The notes under the pieces are model-generated. The model saw nothing but the letters and a program-made list of their open reading frames with translations. It had not been told where the DNA came from and searched no databases. Shown here piece by piece: positions 44,043-51,768 of a DNA stretch of 64,000 bases (positions are counted from its first letter, which is position 1; each line of letters starts with the position of its first letter). The DNA lies in contig NZ_DDHJ01000012.1 of NCBI RefSeq assembly GCF_002338065.1, positions 7,946 to 71,945 on the forward strand. The letters run 5' to 3'. The translations under genes were made by a program, and so were the position numbers. The stretch comes from Pseudomonas sp. UBA1879. GTDB taxonomy: Bacteria > Pseudomonadota > Gammaproteobacteria > Pseudomonadales > Pseudomonadaceae.

Positions 44043-44618
44043 TTAGAACTTCACCATCGGGTTGCTTGGACGTACTTCGGCGCCCATCTGGCGTTTCGGC
44101 GTGACCAACTGGACCTGGATGGTCTGGGTGGCGGGGAAGCTTTTGAACAGTTGGGTGAGATCGAGTTTGTTCAGCACGGCAGGTACGCTGCATGTGAATT
44201 GATAGTGGCCGTGAATCTCACTGTGTTCGTGTTCATGCTCGTCCGCATCACCGTCGTCATGATCGTCGTCCTTGTCGCCGAACAGCGGGCTTTCCAACTT
44301 CTGTTGGGTGACGGTGCAACCCGCCGCCTCCGGAATGCTGAACAGGCCATGGGGCTTGAGCAGTGTTTCACGGGCTTGGGCCAGCGTGGCTTTATCAGCC
44401 GCCGTGGTCGCTGCGTGTTCGAAGCCGACGATGTTCATCGCCGGGGTGTCCAACTCCAGCTCTAGCGTGCGCCCATCCAGCGCCAGATCCAGACGCGCCA
44501 CACCGTGGACATGTGCGCCGAGGCTGCCGTGTTCATGATCGTGGTCATGTTCGTCGGCGGCGTGGGCAATGGACAGGGGAAGCAGCGCGAAAGGCAAAGC
44601 GAGTAGCAGACGACGCAT
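44043..44618 (-). CDS. zrgA: His-rich periplasmic zinc-binding protein (ZrgA/DUF2796)
   Basis: This 191-aa protein has a signal peptide (MRRLLLALPFALLPLSIAHA) and two metal-binding-looking stretches: DEHDHDHEHGS right after cleavage, and a His/Asp/Glu-rich loop (DDDHDDGDADEHEHEH) in the middle. The fold around them is DUF2796, as in ZrgA of Vibrio cholerae and PA4063 of P. aeruginosa, both linked to zinc limitation. It should bind Zn(II) in the periplasm. It is the first gene of the operon and is preceded by a candidate Zur box. Confidence 0.9.
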   Translation of the reverse strand: MRRLLLALPFALLPLSIAHAADEHDHDHEHGSLGAHVHGVARLDLALDGRTLELELDTPAMNIVGFEHAATTAADKATLAQARETLLKPHGLFSIPEAAGCTVTQQKLESPLFGDKDDDHDDGDADEHEHEHSEIHGHYQFTCSVPAVLNKLDLTQLFKSFPATQTIQVQLVTPKRQMGAEVRPSNPMVKF

Positions 44619-44648
44619 GGGGGAAGGCTCCGGGAGGGTCGAAAAATT

Positions 44649-44671
44649 GTTATGTGATCTTATAACAATAG
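44649..44671 (-). promoter_or_regulatory. candidate Zur box of the zinc operon
   Basis: The core TGTGATCTTATAACA (44653-44667) matches the TGTTATA-N-TATAACA Zur consensus at 12 of 14 defined positions. It is embedded in a longer palindrome with perfect ATTGTTAT/ATAACAAT arms (44646-44653 and 44662-44669). A -10-like TATAAG overlaps it on the minus strand. It lies about 30-50 bp before the zrgA start. Confidence 0.65.
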
Positions 44672-44712
44672 TTCGTAGCGTTTCTTAACTTTTTCAAGCG
44701 TCGCTGATAACA

Positions 44713-44800
44713 GTAGGAGTGAGCTTGCTCGCGATAGCGTTCTGGCTGATACATAAATGCCAGCAGGTAGGCCGCCATCGCGAGCAAGCTCACTCCTACA
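44713..44800. repeat. inverted REP pair
   Basis: GTAGGAGTGAGCTTGCTCGC at 44713 faces GCGAGCAAGCTCACTCCTAC ending near 44800. It lies between the divergent zinc operon and the small hypothetical gene. Confidence 0.9.
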
Positions 44801-44865
44801 GGGATGGGTGCAACGCTTCAGGTCCTATGGGACCATGCCTCGCAGAAAATCTGAGGGCACACATC

Positions 44866-45219
44866 ATGTTGAGAATCCGAGGCACCGTCGGCGACTTGCC
44901 GGTGGATCTGACCGTGGAAATGGACGATGGCGACTGGGCGAAGCTGGGTATTCAATTCGGCGCACTAACACCCGAGCAGACGTCAGACAGGGCGACGGCT
45001 GCCAAACCCCAGGCCGGCCGCCACGACGCCGTTTGGGACATTGCTCAGGATTTGCTGCGTAAAGCGGGTCACATGAGCGGGCCGGACCTGCTGGGTCAAC
45101 TGGAAGGACTGGCGGGCAGTACGGCGGCTGGCAAACGCCTGATGGTGCGCATGCGCCACAGCGCCAACGTCAGAGTCGAAAGCCAGGGCGATGCGCCGGA
45201 GTATCACTGGGTGGAGTGA
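44866..45219 (+). CDS. small conserved hypothetical protein
   Basis: I do not recognise a family. This 117-aa protein begins MLRIRGTVGDLPVDLTVEMDDGDWAKLG, has an Ala/Thr-rich middle, and ends with MRHSANVRVESQGDAPEYHWVE. It is soluble-looking with no signal peptide. The ATG at 44866 has a GAGGG site; in-frame sequence upstream runs through a REP and is rejected. Its place between the zinc operon and cnoX corresponds to a small conserved gene in other Pseudomonas. Codon use looks native. Confidence 0.72.
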   Translation: MLRIRGTVGDLPVDLTVEMDDGDWAKLGIQFGALTPEQTSDRATAAKPQAGRHDAVWDIAQDLLRKAGHMSGPDLLGQLEGLAGSTAAGKRLMVRMRHSANVRVESQGDAPEYHWVE

Positions 45220-45243
45220 TGTCCCCCGCATCGGCGCAGCTCT

Positions 45244-45333
45244 GTAGGCATGAGCTTGCTCGCGATGGCAGTGTATCCAGGCAGCACGATCGTCACTGGC
45301 CGCACCGCGATCGCGAGCAAGCTCACGCCTACA
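45244..45333. repeat. inverted REP pair
   Basis: TGTAGGCATGAGCTTGCTCG (45244) faces CGAGCAAGCTCACGCCTACA (ending 45333). A third copy of the right half lies 91 bp further on. Confidence 0.88.
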
Positions 45334-45472
45334 AGGGTGAAGTCAACTTGGTACAGCGCAGCAAACAGCTTGCGCGGTAGGCCGCCACTGACGCACCGCG
45401 ATCGCGAGCAAGCTCACGCCTACAGGGCGGCAGTCAACTTAGTACAGCGCAGCAAACAGCTTGCGGCGGTAG
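45295..45472. repeat. tandem duplication of REP plus cnoX tail
   Basis: Two units of about 86 bp, 45295-45380 and 45386-45472, are offset by 91 bp. Each has a REP half (CGCGAGCAAGCTCACGCCTA) followed by GTCAACTTNGTACAGCGCAGCAAACAGCTT. The second unit contains the real last 11 or so codons of cnoX and its stop; the first is a slightly diverged copy of that tail outside the gene. Confidence 0.85.
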
Positions 45473-46311
45473 GTTGTGACCAGCGGATGATCGTTGCCCA
45501 GCAGGTCGAACACTTGCAGCAGCGTCTTGTGCGGCAGGCCTTCGTTGTAGCTGCGGTTGCGCATGAACAGCTTGAGCAAACCCTCCAGTGCTGCGTCGTA
45601 TTGCTGGCGAGAGAGTTGCTGAATCGCCAATTGATACGCCGCCTCGTCATCCTGGGGATTTTGCGCCAGACGGGTTTTCAGGTCGGCGACGTCCGGCAGC
45701 GCCGCCGCTTCACCGAGGAAGGTCAGTTGGGCCTTCGCCCCGGCCAGCGCAGCTTTGTGGTCATCGCCTTTTACAGCGTCCAGCACAGCGCGGGCTTCGG
45801 TCAGTTCGCCGCGTTCGGCCAGGCACCGCGCATACAGAATCAGCGCGGCGGCGTTGGTGTTGTCTTCGGCCAGGAGGGTTTGCAGAACGGCTTCCGCTTC
45901 GGCGAAGTGACTCGCAGCGAACATGGCCTGCGCAGTCTCCAGCGGATCTGCGGCAGCTGGTGGTGGCAGTTTCACATGGGGTTCGAGCAGTTTGCGGATC
46001 TCGGACTCAGGCTGCGCACCGGCAAACCCGTCCACCGGCTGGCCATCCTTGAACAGCACCACGGTCGGCAGGCTTCGAATACCAAAGCGGCCAACGACAT
46101 CCGGCTCGGCATCGCAATCGACCTTGGCCAGTAGCAGCTCGCCCTGATAGCTCTCGGCGATCTGTTTGAGCAGCGGCATCAGCACCTTGCACGGCGCGCA
46201 CCACTCAGCCCAGAAATCCACTAGCACTGGCTTGTGAAAGGAGTTTTCGATGACCAACTGATCGAAAGTGGCAGTGGTCGCATCGAAGATGTACGGCGTG
46301 TCCTGGCTCAT
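45439..46311 (-). CDS. cnoX: thioredoxin-TPR co-chaperone CnoX
   Basis: CnoX/YbbN (290 aa) joins an N-terminal thioredoxin domain (about residues 1-110) to C-terminal TPR-like repeats. It protects proteins from hypochlorous acid damage and passes them to GroEL or DnaK. The active site is a full WCAPC (residues 37-41), unlike E. coli CnoX (SQHC), so it may keep true disulfide reductase activity. The TPR region is rich in Ala and Leu. The 3' end is partly duplicated downstream with a REP. It matches PA4061. Confidence 0.93.
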   Translation of the reverse strand: MSQDTPYIFDATTATFDQLVIENSFHKPVLVDFWAEWCAPCKVLMPLLKQIAESYQGELLLAKVDCDAEPDVVGRFGIRSLPTVVLFKDGQPVDGFAGAQPESEIRKLLEPHVKLPPPAAADPLETAQAMFAASHFAEAEAVLQTLLAEDNTNAAALILYARCLAERGELTEARAVLDAVKGDDHKAALAGAKAQLTFLGEAAALPDVADLKTRLAQNPQDDEAAYQLAIQQLSRQQYDAALEGLLKLFMRNRSYNEGLPHKTLLQVFDLLGNDHPLVTTYRRKLFAALY

Positions 46312-46397
46312 CGCAAGTCTCGAAATAAAGGCTCAATGGCGGCAACTATAAAGGGCCGGGGACGTTGTCGGAAGGGTGATTCGTTTCTTGCCGAAGA

Positions 46398-46424
46398 CCG
46401 TGGGAGCCGGCTCGCTGGCGAATG
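46398..46424. repeat. single REP-like element
   Basis: A lone, degenerate copy (GTGGGAGCCGGCTCGCTGGC) lies between cnoX and the methyltransferase gene, with a weak inverted partner shortly after. No protein lies in this 170-bp gap. Confidence 0.6.
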
Positions 46425-46481
46425 TGGTTTGCCAGTGAGCACAGAACCTCCACAGGGAATGCGTCTGCTGGTAGGACCTCG

Positions 46482-47135
46482 TCAGCGTATGGCGTGATAC
46501 AGGCTCACCTTGCGAAACTCCCACGGCTCGGCCAGATCTGGCAGGGTCAGCGCTTCGAGAACGCCCAGTCGCCGATACGCAGGGTGATGAAAGTCCCGCA
46601 CTCTTGAATCCGCCACCAGCGCTTGTTTCCCGCGACTCAGAAACTGATCCAGCAGCGGCAGATTCGCGCGGTCGTACAGCACGTCCGCCACCAGAATCAG
46701 ATCGAAGCGATCCTCTTCTGCGAAAAAGTCCGTCGAGTAGCTAAGCGTGATGTCATTGAGCTGCGCATTTGCCTGACAGGCTTCAATCGCCAATGGATCA
46801 AGATCACACGCCACGACTTCCAGCGCCCCGGCTTTCTTCGCCGCAATGCCCGCCACCCCCGAACCGGCACCGAAATCCAACACACGCTTACCTTCGACCC
46901 ATTGCGGATGGTCGGCAAGAAACCGCGCCAACGCCAGCCCGCTGGCCCAGCAGAAACTCCAATACGGCGGCTCGTGCAGGATGCGCCGGGTTTCTTCCGG
47001 GCTGAAGGCGCGGTCCATGTTCAACGCGTCAATGAGCCACAGTTTCAGACCGGTGCCCGGCAACGGCTCGGCGACCAGCCGGGCATCGCCCAGCAGTTCG
47101 CTCAGCGCTGCTTGCAGATGAGCCGGTGGCGTCAT
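46482..47135 (-). CDS. class I SAM-dependent methyltransferase
   Basis: This 217-aa enzyme has the SAM-binding motif VLDFGAGSGVAGIAA (about residues 85-99), the acidic loop VACDLDPLA and ILVADVLYD as motif IV. It resembles the ETFB-lysine/PrmA-like protein methyltransferases; the substrate is not readable. Its start overlaps the stop-proximal ATGA of the lipoprotein gene before it, so the two form an operon. Confidence 0.85.
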   Translation of the reverse strand: MTPPAHLQAALSELLGDARLVAEPLPGTGLKLWLIDALNMDRAFSPEETRRILHEPPYWSFCWASGLALARFLADHPQWVEGKRVLDFGAGSGVAGIAAKKAGALEVVACDLDPLAIEACQANAQLNDITLSYSTDFFAEEDRFDLILVADVLYDRANLPLLDQFLSRGKQALVADSRVRDFHHPAYRRLGVLEALTLPDLAEPWEFRKVSLYHAIR

Positions 47136-47584
47136 GGCATCTTGAAGAGTTGCAGCTGACCCACCGATTGAGTGTCAGGCCTGGCGATCAACACCGACGG
47201 GAGGTGCATGGTCAACTGGCCGGACTGACTGGCGCGCCCGCGCAGCTCGACCCGCGCGCCCTGTGGAAACGCTTCCGGGTTGAAACGCAGTTGAAACGGC
47301 AGCGATTGATTGTTGCCCGTGAGCTTGGTGCTGCTCAGCAGTTTTTGCGGGCGATTGCGCTCATCGATCACCAAAAGCGCCAATTCGACCTCGGCCCCAG
47401 CAGGCACGCCCAGCAATTGGCCGCTTATTTCACGCTGATAAGGCAGCAGCGGCCCCGGGCCTTCTGGCAGTTTGATCGCGTTGGGCGCAGGTTTTGCGGG
47501 GGCGGCAGGCTTGGGAGGCTCAGTGGAGCTGCAGGCGGCAAGTAAACCCAGCAGGCTGACAACAGCAAGCGAACGTAACGACAT
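47132..47584 (-). CDS. YbaY-like lipoprotein
   Basis: This 150-aa protein has a lipoprotein signal (MSLRSLAVVSLLGLLAAC) with the lipobox LAAC at Cys18, followed by a Pro/Ala-rich linker and a YbaY/META-like beta domain (GQLLGVPAGAEVELALLVID). The start at 47584 has GGAG eight bases upstream. The TGA overlaps the downstream methyltransferase ATG by four bases. It is anchored in the envelope; function is unknown. Confidence 0.85.
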   Translation of the reverse strand: MSLRSLAVVSLLGLLAACSSTEPPKPAAPAKPAPNAIKLPEGPGPLLPYQREISGQLLGVPAGAEVELALLVIDERNRPQKLLSSTKLTGNNQSLPFQLRFNPEAFPQGARVELRGRASQSGQLTMHLPSVLIARPDTQSVGQLQLFKMP

Positions 47585-47746
47585 GAACAGCTCCAGCAAA
47601 ACAGAATACGGGTGGAAAGACGCAGTATCGCCGAGGCTGACCAATTTCGCTGCACTGATTGCGCGTCTGTAGACCGCAAAGCCCGAGACTTGTCTTGCGA
47701 GCGGGATGCGCTACCATGGCCCTCCCTTTTTTTGTTGCCTGCCACC

Positions 47747-48211
47747 ATGCACTGTCCCTTTTGCGGTGCCAACGACACCAAAGTCATTGACTCGCGCCTC
47801 GTCGCCGAAGGCGATCAAGTTCGCCGCCGCCGTGAATGCGTCGCCTGCGAAGAACGTTTCACCACGTTTGAAACTGCCGAGCTGGTCTTGCCCCGTTTGA
47901 TCAAACAGGACGGCAGCCGTCAGCCCTTCGACGAAGAAAAACTGCGTGCCGGCATGCAGCGTGCGCTGGAGAAGCGCCCGGTCAGCGTCGAGCGGCTGGA
48001 AGCGGCCCTGGCTCACATCAAGAGCAAACTGCGCGCCACCGGTGAGCGCGAGGTCAAATCGCTGATCGTCGGCGAGCTCGTGATGGGCGAGCTGCAGAAA
48101 CTCGACGAAGTGGCGTATATCCGTTTCGCCTCCGTGTATCGGCGGTTCCAGGACCTCAACGAATTCCGCGAAGAAATCGACCGACTGGCTCGCGAGCCGG
48201 TGAAAGAGTGA
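47747..48211 (+). CDS. nrdR: ribonucleotide reductase regulator NrdR
   Basis: NrdR (154 aa) represses ribonucleotide reductase operons in response to bound ATP/dATP. It has the N-terminal zinc ribbon (MHCPFCGANDTKVIDSRL...CVACEERFTT) and the C-terminal ATP-cone domain. The ATG at 47747 begins the zinc ribbon exactly; upstream in-frame sequence is unrelated. It begins the nrdR-rib-nusB-thiL-pgpA cluster, the same order as in P. aeruginosa. ribD starts just after its stop. Confidence 0.97.
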   Translation: MHCPFCGANDTKVIDSRLVAEGDQVRRRRECVACEERFTTFETAELVLPRLIKQDGSRQPFDEEKLRAGMQRALEKRPVSVERLEAALAHIKSKLRATGEREVKSLIVGELVMGELQKLDEVAYIRFASVYRRFQDLNEFREEIDRLAREPVKE

Positions 48212-48213
48212 GC

Positions 48214-49353
48214 ATGTCCTCCACAGAGCAGAGCGTGCTCGACGCCTTTTACATGGCGCGGGCGCTGGAACTGGCGCGCAAGGGCGTCTACTCGACGCAC
48301 CCCAACCCTCGCGTGGGTTGCGTGATCGTGCGCGATGGCGAGGTGGTGGGCGAGGGCTGGCATGTGCGTGCAGGTGAACCCCACGCCGAAGTCCACGCAC
48401 TGCGCCACGCGGGCGACAAGGCCAGAGGCGCCACCGCTTACGTCACGCTCGAACCTTGCAGTCATCACGGGCGCACCCCGCCGTGCGCCGATGCCCTGGT
48501 CAATGCAGGTGTCGGTCGTGTGGTAGCCGCCATGCAAGACCCCAATCCCGACGTCGCCGGACGGGGTCTATTGCGCTTGATGAGCGCCGGTATTGCCGTG
48601 CAGAGCGGCGTGCTGGAAAGCGAGGCGCGAGCGATCAACAAAGGTTTCCTCAAGCGCATGGAACATGGCCTGCCGTACGTGCGGGTCAAGTTGGCCATGA
48701 GCCTGGACGGCCGCACGGCGATGGCCAGTGGCGAAAGTCAGTGGATCACCGGGCCTGACGCGCGCTCGGCCGTGCAGCGTCTGCGTGCCGAGTCCAGCGT
48801 CGTGCTGACCGGCGCCGACACGGTACTCGCAGACGGTGCCCGGCTTACCGTGCGTCCAGATGAGTTGGGCTTGAGTGCCGAACTGACGGCGCTGGCGGTG
48901 GGCCGTCCGCCTCTGCGCGTGCTGGTCGATGGGCGTCTGCGCGTGCCGTTGGACGCGCCGTTCTTTCGAGCCGGTAATGCACTGGTCGCGACCTGTGCGG
49001 CGGCGTCGGCGCGGGGGCGTTATCAGGATCAGGGCCACGAATTGCTCGCACTGCCGAGCAGCGGCGGCCATGTCGATCTGCGCAAACTGTTGGTGGAACT
49101 GGCAGGGCGCGGGGTCAACGATGTGCTGGTCGAAGCCGGGCCGAAGCTGGCGGGTGCATTCACGCGGCTCGGGCTGGTCGATGAATTTCAGATCTTCGTG
49201 GCAGGCAAATTCATGGGTTCTTCGGCGCGGCCCTTGCTGGACCTGCCGCTGGCGCAGATGAGCGAAGCGCTGACGCTGAAGATCACCGACATGCGCGCTG
49301 TGGGGGATGACTGGCGAGTCACTGCGATACCTGTTCACGGCCCGAGCGTATAA
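48214..49353 (+). CDS. ribD: riboflavin-specific deaminase/reductase RibD
   Basis: RibD (379 aa) carries out the second and third steps of riboflavin synthesis. The N-terminal deaminase has PHAEVHAL and EPCSHHGRTPPC (zinc ligands His, Cys, Cys). The C-terminal reductase binds NADPH (MSLDGRTAMASGES, then DVLVEAGPKLAG). The ATG at 48214 is chosen; a GTG at 48208 overlaps the nrdR stop and is possible. A TATAAT-like sequence lies across its stop codon, before ribE. Confidence 0.96.
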   Translation: MSSTEQSVLDAFYMARALELARKGVYSTHPNPRVGCVIVRDGEVVGEGWHVRAGEPHAEVHALRHAGDKARGATAYVTLEPCSHHGRTPPCADALVNAGVGRVVAAMQDPNPDVAGRGLLRLMSAGIAVQSGVLESEARAINKGFLKRMEHGLPYVRVKLAMSLDGRTAMASGESQWITGPDARSAVQRLRAESSVVLTGADTVLADGARLTVRPDELGLSAELTALAVGRPPLRVLVDGRLRVPLDAPFFRAGNALVATCAAASARGRYQDQGHELLALPSSGGHVDLRKLLVELAGRGVNDVLVEAGPKLAGAFTRLGLVDEFQIFVAGKFMGSSARPLLDLPLAQMSEALTLKITDMRAVGDDWRVTAIPVHGPSV

Positions 49354-49354
49354 T
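49349..49354 (+). promoter_or_regulatory. TATAAT -10-like element before ribE
   Basis: A perfect TATAAT lies at the ribD stop, 45 bases before ribE. No good -35 is found at 16-18 bp upstream, so promoter activity is uncertain. Confidence 0.3.
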
Positions 49355-49398
49355 CCCGGCCATCGTCTTAACGCTGGCTCTGTTCTCCTGGAGGACCC

Positions 49399-50070
49399 AT
49401 GTTTACCGGCATCATCGAATCCATCGGCAGCATCCGCGCCATCACTCCCAAAGGCGGCGATGTCCGCGTTTATGTTGAGACCGGCAAACTCGACCTTTCC
49501 GACGTCAAGCTTGGTGACAGCATCGCCGTCAACGGCGTATGCCTGACCGCCGTCGAGCTGCCGGGCGACGGTTTCTGGGCGGACGTCAGTCGCGAAACCC
49601 TCGACGTCACAGCGTTCATCGACCTGAAAACCGGCAGCCGGGTGAACCTGGAAAAAGCCCTGACGCCGACCACTCGCCTGGGCGGCCATCTGGTCAGCGG
49701 CCACGTCGACGGCGTCGGTGAAGTGCTGTCTCGCGAAGAAAACGCGCGCGCCATTCAGTTTCGCCTGCGCGCCCCTCGCGAACTGGCCAAGTACATTTCT
49801 CACAAAGGCTCGATCACTGTCGACGGCACCAGCCTCACGGTGAACGCGGTCAATGGCGCCGAATTCGAACTGACCATCGTGCCGCACACGTTGGCGGAGA
49901 CCATCATGGGCGACTACCGCCCGGGCCGTAAGATCAACCTGGAGGTGGATCTGCTGGCGCGTTATCTGGAGCGCTTGCTGCTCGGTGACAAAGCCGCGGA
50001 CCCGACGCCTGCTCAGGGCGGCAACATCACTGAAAGCTTTCTGGCCGCCAACGGCTACCTCAAATCCTGA
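49399..50070 (+). CDS. ribE: riboflavin synthase alpha subunit
   Basis: This 223-aa enzyme dismutates two lumazine molecules to riboflavin. It begins MFTGIIESIGSI, the family hallmark, and has two tandem lumazine-binding beta-barrels (about residues 1-97 and 98-200, the second beginning HLVSGHVDGVG). The ATG has an AGGAGG-like site (TGGAGGACCC). It lies between ribD and ribBA. It is called ribC in some Pseudomonas annotations. Confidence 0.97.
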   Translation: MFTGIIESIGSIRAITPKGGDVRVYVETGKLDLSDVKLGDSIAVNGVCLTAVELPGDGFWADVSRETLDVTAFIDLKTGSRVNLEKALTPTTRLGGHLVSGHVDGVGEVLSREENARAIQFRLRAPRELAKYISHKGSITVDGTSLTVNAVNGAEFELTIVPHTLAETIMGDYRPGRKINLEVDLLARYLERLLLGDKAADPTPAQGGNITESFLAANGYLKS

Positions 50071-50087
50071 ATGAAGGAGGGTGCCGC

Positions 50088-51179
50088 GTGGCGCTCAATA
50101 GCATCGAAGAACTGGTTGAAGACATTCGCCAAGGCAAGATGGTCATCCTCATGGATGACGAAGACCGCGAGAACGAAGGCGATCTGATCATGGCCTCCGA
50201 ATGCGTGAAGGCCGAGCACATCAACTTCATGGCGCGCTACGCCCGTGGCCTGATCTGCATGCCCATGACCCGCGAACGTTGCGAAACCTTGAAACTGCCG
50301 CTGATGGCACCGCGCAACGGCTCGGGTTTCGGCACCAAGTTCACCGTTTCCATCGAAGCTGCCGAGGGCGTGACCACCGGCATTTCCGCCGCCGACCGCG
50401 CGCGTACCGTGCAGGCTGCCGCCGCCAAGGACGCCAAGGCCGATGACATCGTCAGCCCGGGCCACATTTTCCCGCTGATGGCTCAAGCGGGCGGCACCTT
50501 GTCCCGCGCCGGTCACACCGAAGCCGCGTGTGACCTCGCGCGCATGGCCGGTTTCGAACCCACCGGGGTGATCTGCGAAGTCATGAACGACGATGGCACC
50601 ATGTCTCGTCGTGCTGAACTCGAGGCGTTTGCCGCCGAACACGACATCAAGATTGGCACCATTGCCGATCTGATCCATTACCGGATGATCCACGAACGTA
50701 CCGTTCAGCGGATTGCCGAGCAGCCTCTCGACACTGAACAGGGCCAGTTCAACCTCGTGACCTATCGCGATTCGGTGGAGGGCGACGTTCACCTGGCGCT
50801 GACCTTGGGCAGAGTCTGCGCGGAAGAGCCGACCCTGGTTCGCGTTCACAACATGGACCCGTTGCGTGACCTGTTGATGGTCAAACAGCCCGGCCGCTGG
50901 AGCTTGCGTGCTGCGATGGCCACGGTTGCCGAGGCGGGCAGTGGCGTGGTGCTGCTGCTCGGTCACCCGCTGGATGGCGACGCCGTGCTGGCCCACGTGC
51001 GCGAAACGGCTGGCGCTGCGCCCGCCAAAACGCCGACCACTTACAGCACCGTGGGTGCCGGTTCGCAGATCCTTCGCGACTTGGGCGTACGCAAAATGCG
51101 CCTGATGAGTTCGCCAATGAAGTTCAACGCGATATCCGGTTTCGATCTGGAAGTTGTAGAATACGTGCCCTCCGAATAA
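50088..51179 (+). CDS. ribBA: DHBP synthase with degenerate GTP cyclohydrolase II domain
   Basis: This 363-aa protein makes the four-carbon unit of riboflavin from ribulose 5-phosphate. The N-terminal RibB domain (about residues 1-205) has DDEDRENEGDLI and SPGHIFPL...RAGHTEA with the catalytic acids and histidines. The C-terminal half resembles RibA but lacks the C-x10-CxC zinc motif and the nearby catalytic residues, so it is probably not a cyclohydrolase; a complete ribA lies at 53973. The start is GTG at 50088 after GAAGGAGG. It is often annotated simply ribB in Pseudomonas. Confidence 0.96.
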   Translation: MALNSIEELVEDIRQGKMVILMDDEDRENEGDLIMASECVKAEHINFMARYARGLICMPMTRERCETLKLPLMAPRNGSGFGTKFTVSIEAAEGVTTGISAADRARTVQAAAAKDAKADDIVSPGHIFPLMAQAGGTLSRAGHTEAACDLARMAGFEPTGVICEVMNDDGTMSRRAELEAFAAEHDIKIGTIADLIHYRMIHERTVQRIAEQPLDTEQGQFNLVTYRDSVEGDVHLALTLGRVCAEEPTLVRVHNMDPLRDLLMVKQPGRWSLRAAMATVAEAGSGVVLLLGHPLDGDAVLAHVRETAGAAPAKTPTTYSTVGAGSQILRDLGVRKMRLMSSPMKFNAISGFDLEVVEYVPSE

Positions 51180-51230
51180 AGACCGATGGGCTTTGCCCCT
51201 GCGGTGACCGATTCGTGGCCTAAAATCCCT

Positions 51231-51266
51231 GAAAGCGCGCGCCTGATGCGCGCTTTCTTGCTCTTT
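51231..51266 (+). terminator. hairpin between ribBA and ribH
   Basis: GAAAGCGCGC (51231-51240) pairs with GCGCGCTTTC (51248-51257), followed by TTGCTCTTT. It lies inside the operon and could partly terminate transcription, setting lower expression of ribH and beyond, or be an mRNA processing site. Confidence 0.55.
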
Positions 51267-51291
51267 AATACGAAACACGAGACTCAGCCGA

Positions 51292-51768
51292 ATGACCCTG
51301 AAGACCATCGAAGGTACCTTCATCGCCCCCCAAGGTCGCTATGCCTTGGTGGTTGGCCGCTTCAACAGCTTCGTCGTGGAAAGCCTGGTGAGCGGTGCCG
51401 TTGATGCCCTGGTTCGCCATGGCGTGAGCGAAAGCGACATCACCATCATCCGCGCACCGGGCGCGTTCGAAATCCCGCTGGTCGTGCAGAAGGTCGCTCA
51501 ACGCAGCGAGTTCGCCGCCATCATCGCGCTGGGCGCAGTCATTCGTGGCGGCACACCGCATTTCGAATACGTTGCAGGCGAGTGCACCAAAGGCCTGTCT
51601 CAAGTCTCCATGGAATTCGGCGTGCCAGTCGCATTTGGCGTGTTGACCGTCGACTCCATCGAGCAAGCCATCGAGCGTTCCGGCACCAAGGCCGGGAACA
51701 AAGGTGCCGAAGCTGCCCTGTCCGCCATCGAGATGGTCAGCCTGTTGGCGCAGTTGGAGGCCAAGTGA
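51292..51768 (+). CDS. ribH: lumazine synthase
   Basis: This 158-aa enzyme condenses the four-carbon unit with the pyrimidine to form lumazine; it assembles as large oligomers. The active-site segments VVGRFNSF and PGAFEIP, and the catalytic His in GGTPHFEYV, are all present. Its TGA overlaps the nusB GTG by four bases (GTGA), so the two are coupled. It follows the ribBA-ribH hairpin. Confidence 0.97.
   Translation: MTLKTIEGTFIAPQGRYALVVGRFNSFVVESLVSGAVDALVRHGVSESDITIIRAPGAFEIPLVVQKVAQRSEFAAIIALGAVIRGGTPHFEYVAGECTKGLSQVSMEFGVPVAFGVLTVDSIEQAIERSGTKAGNKGAEAALSAIEMVSLLAQLEAK

Noticed and set aside
44646..44669. Reading the full 24-bp palindrome as a canonical Zur box
   Set aside because: The ATTGTTAT/ATAACAAT arms are five bases too far apart for the canonical box; the shorter core at 44653-44667 fits better and was reported instead.
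45295..45472. CRISPR array suggested by repeated REP units near 45.3 kb
   Set aside because: The repeats are REP palindromes plus a gene tail, are only two or three in number, and have no uniform spacers or cas genes.
48568..49887. 439-aa open frame on the - strand across ribD-ribE
   Set aside because: It overlaps two clear riboflavin genes and is compositionally a shadow.
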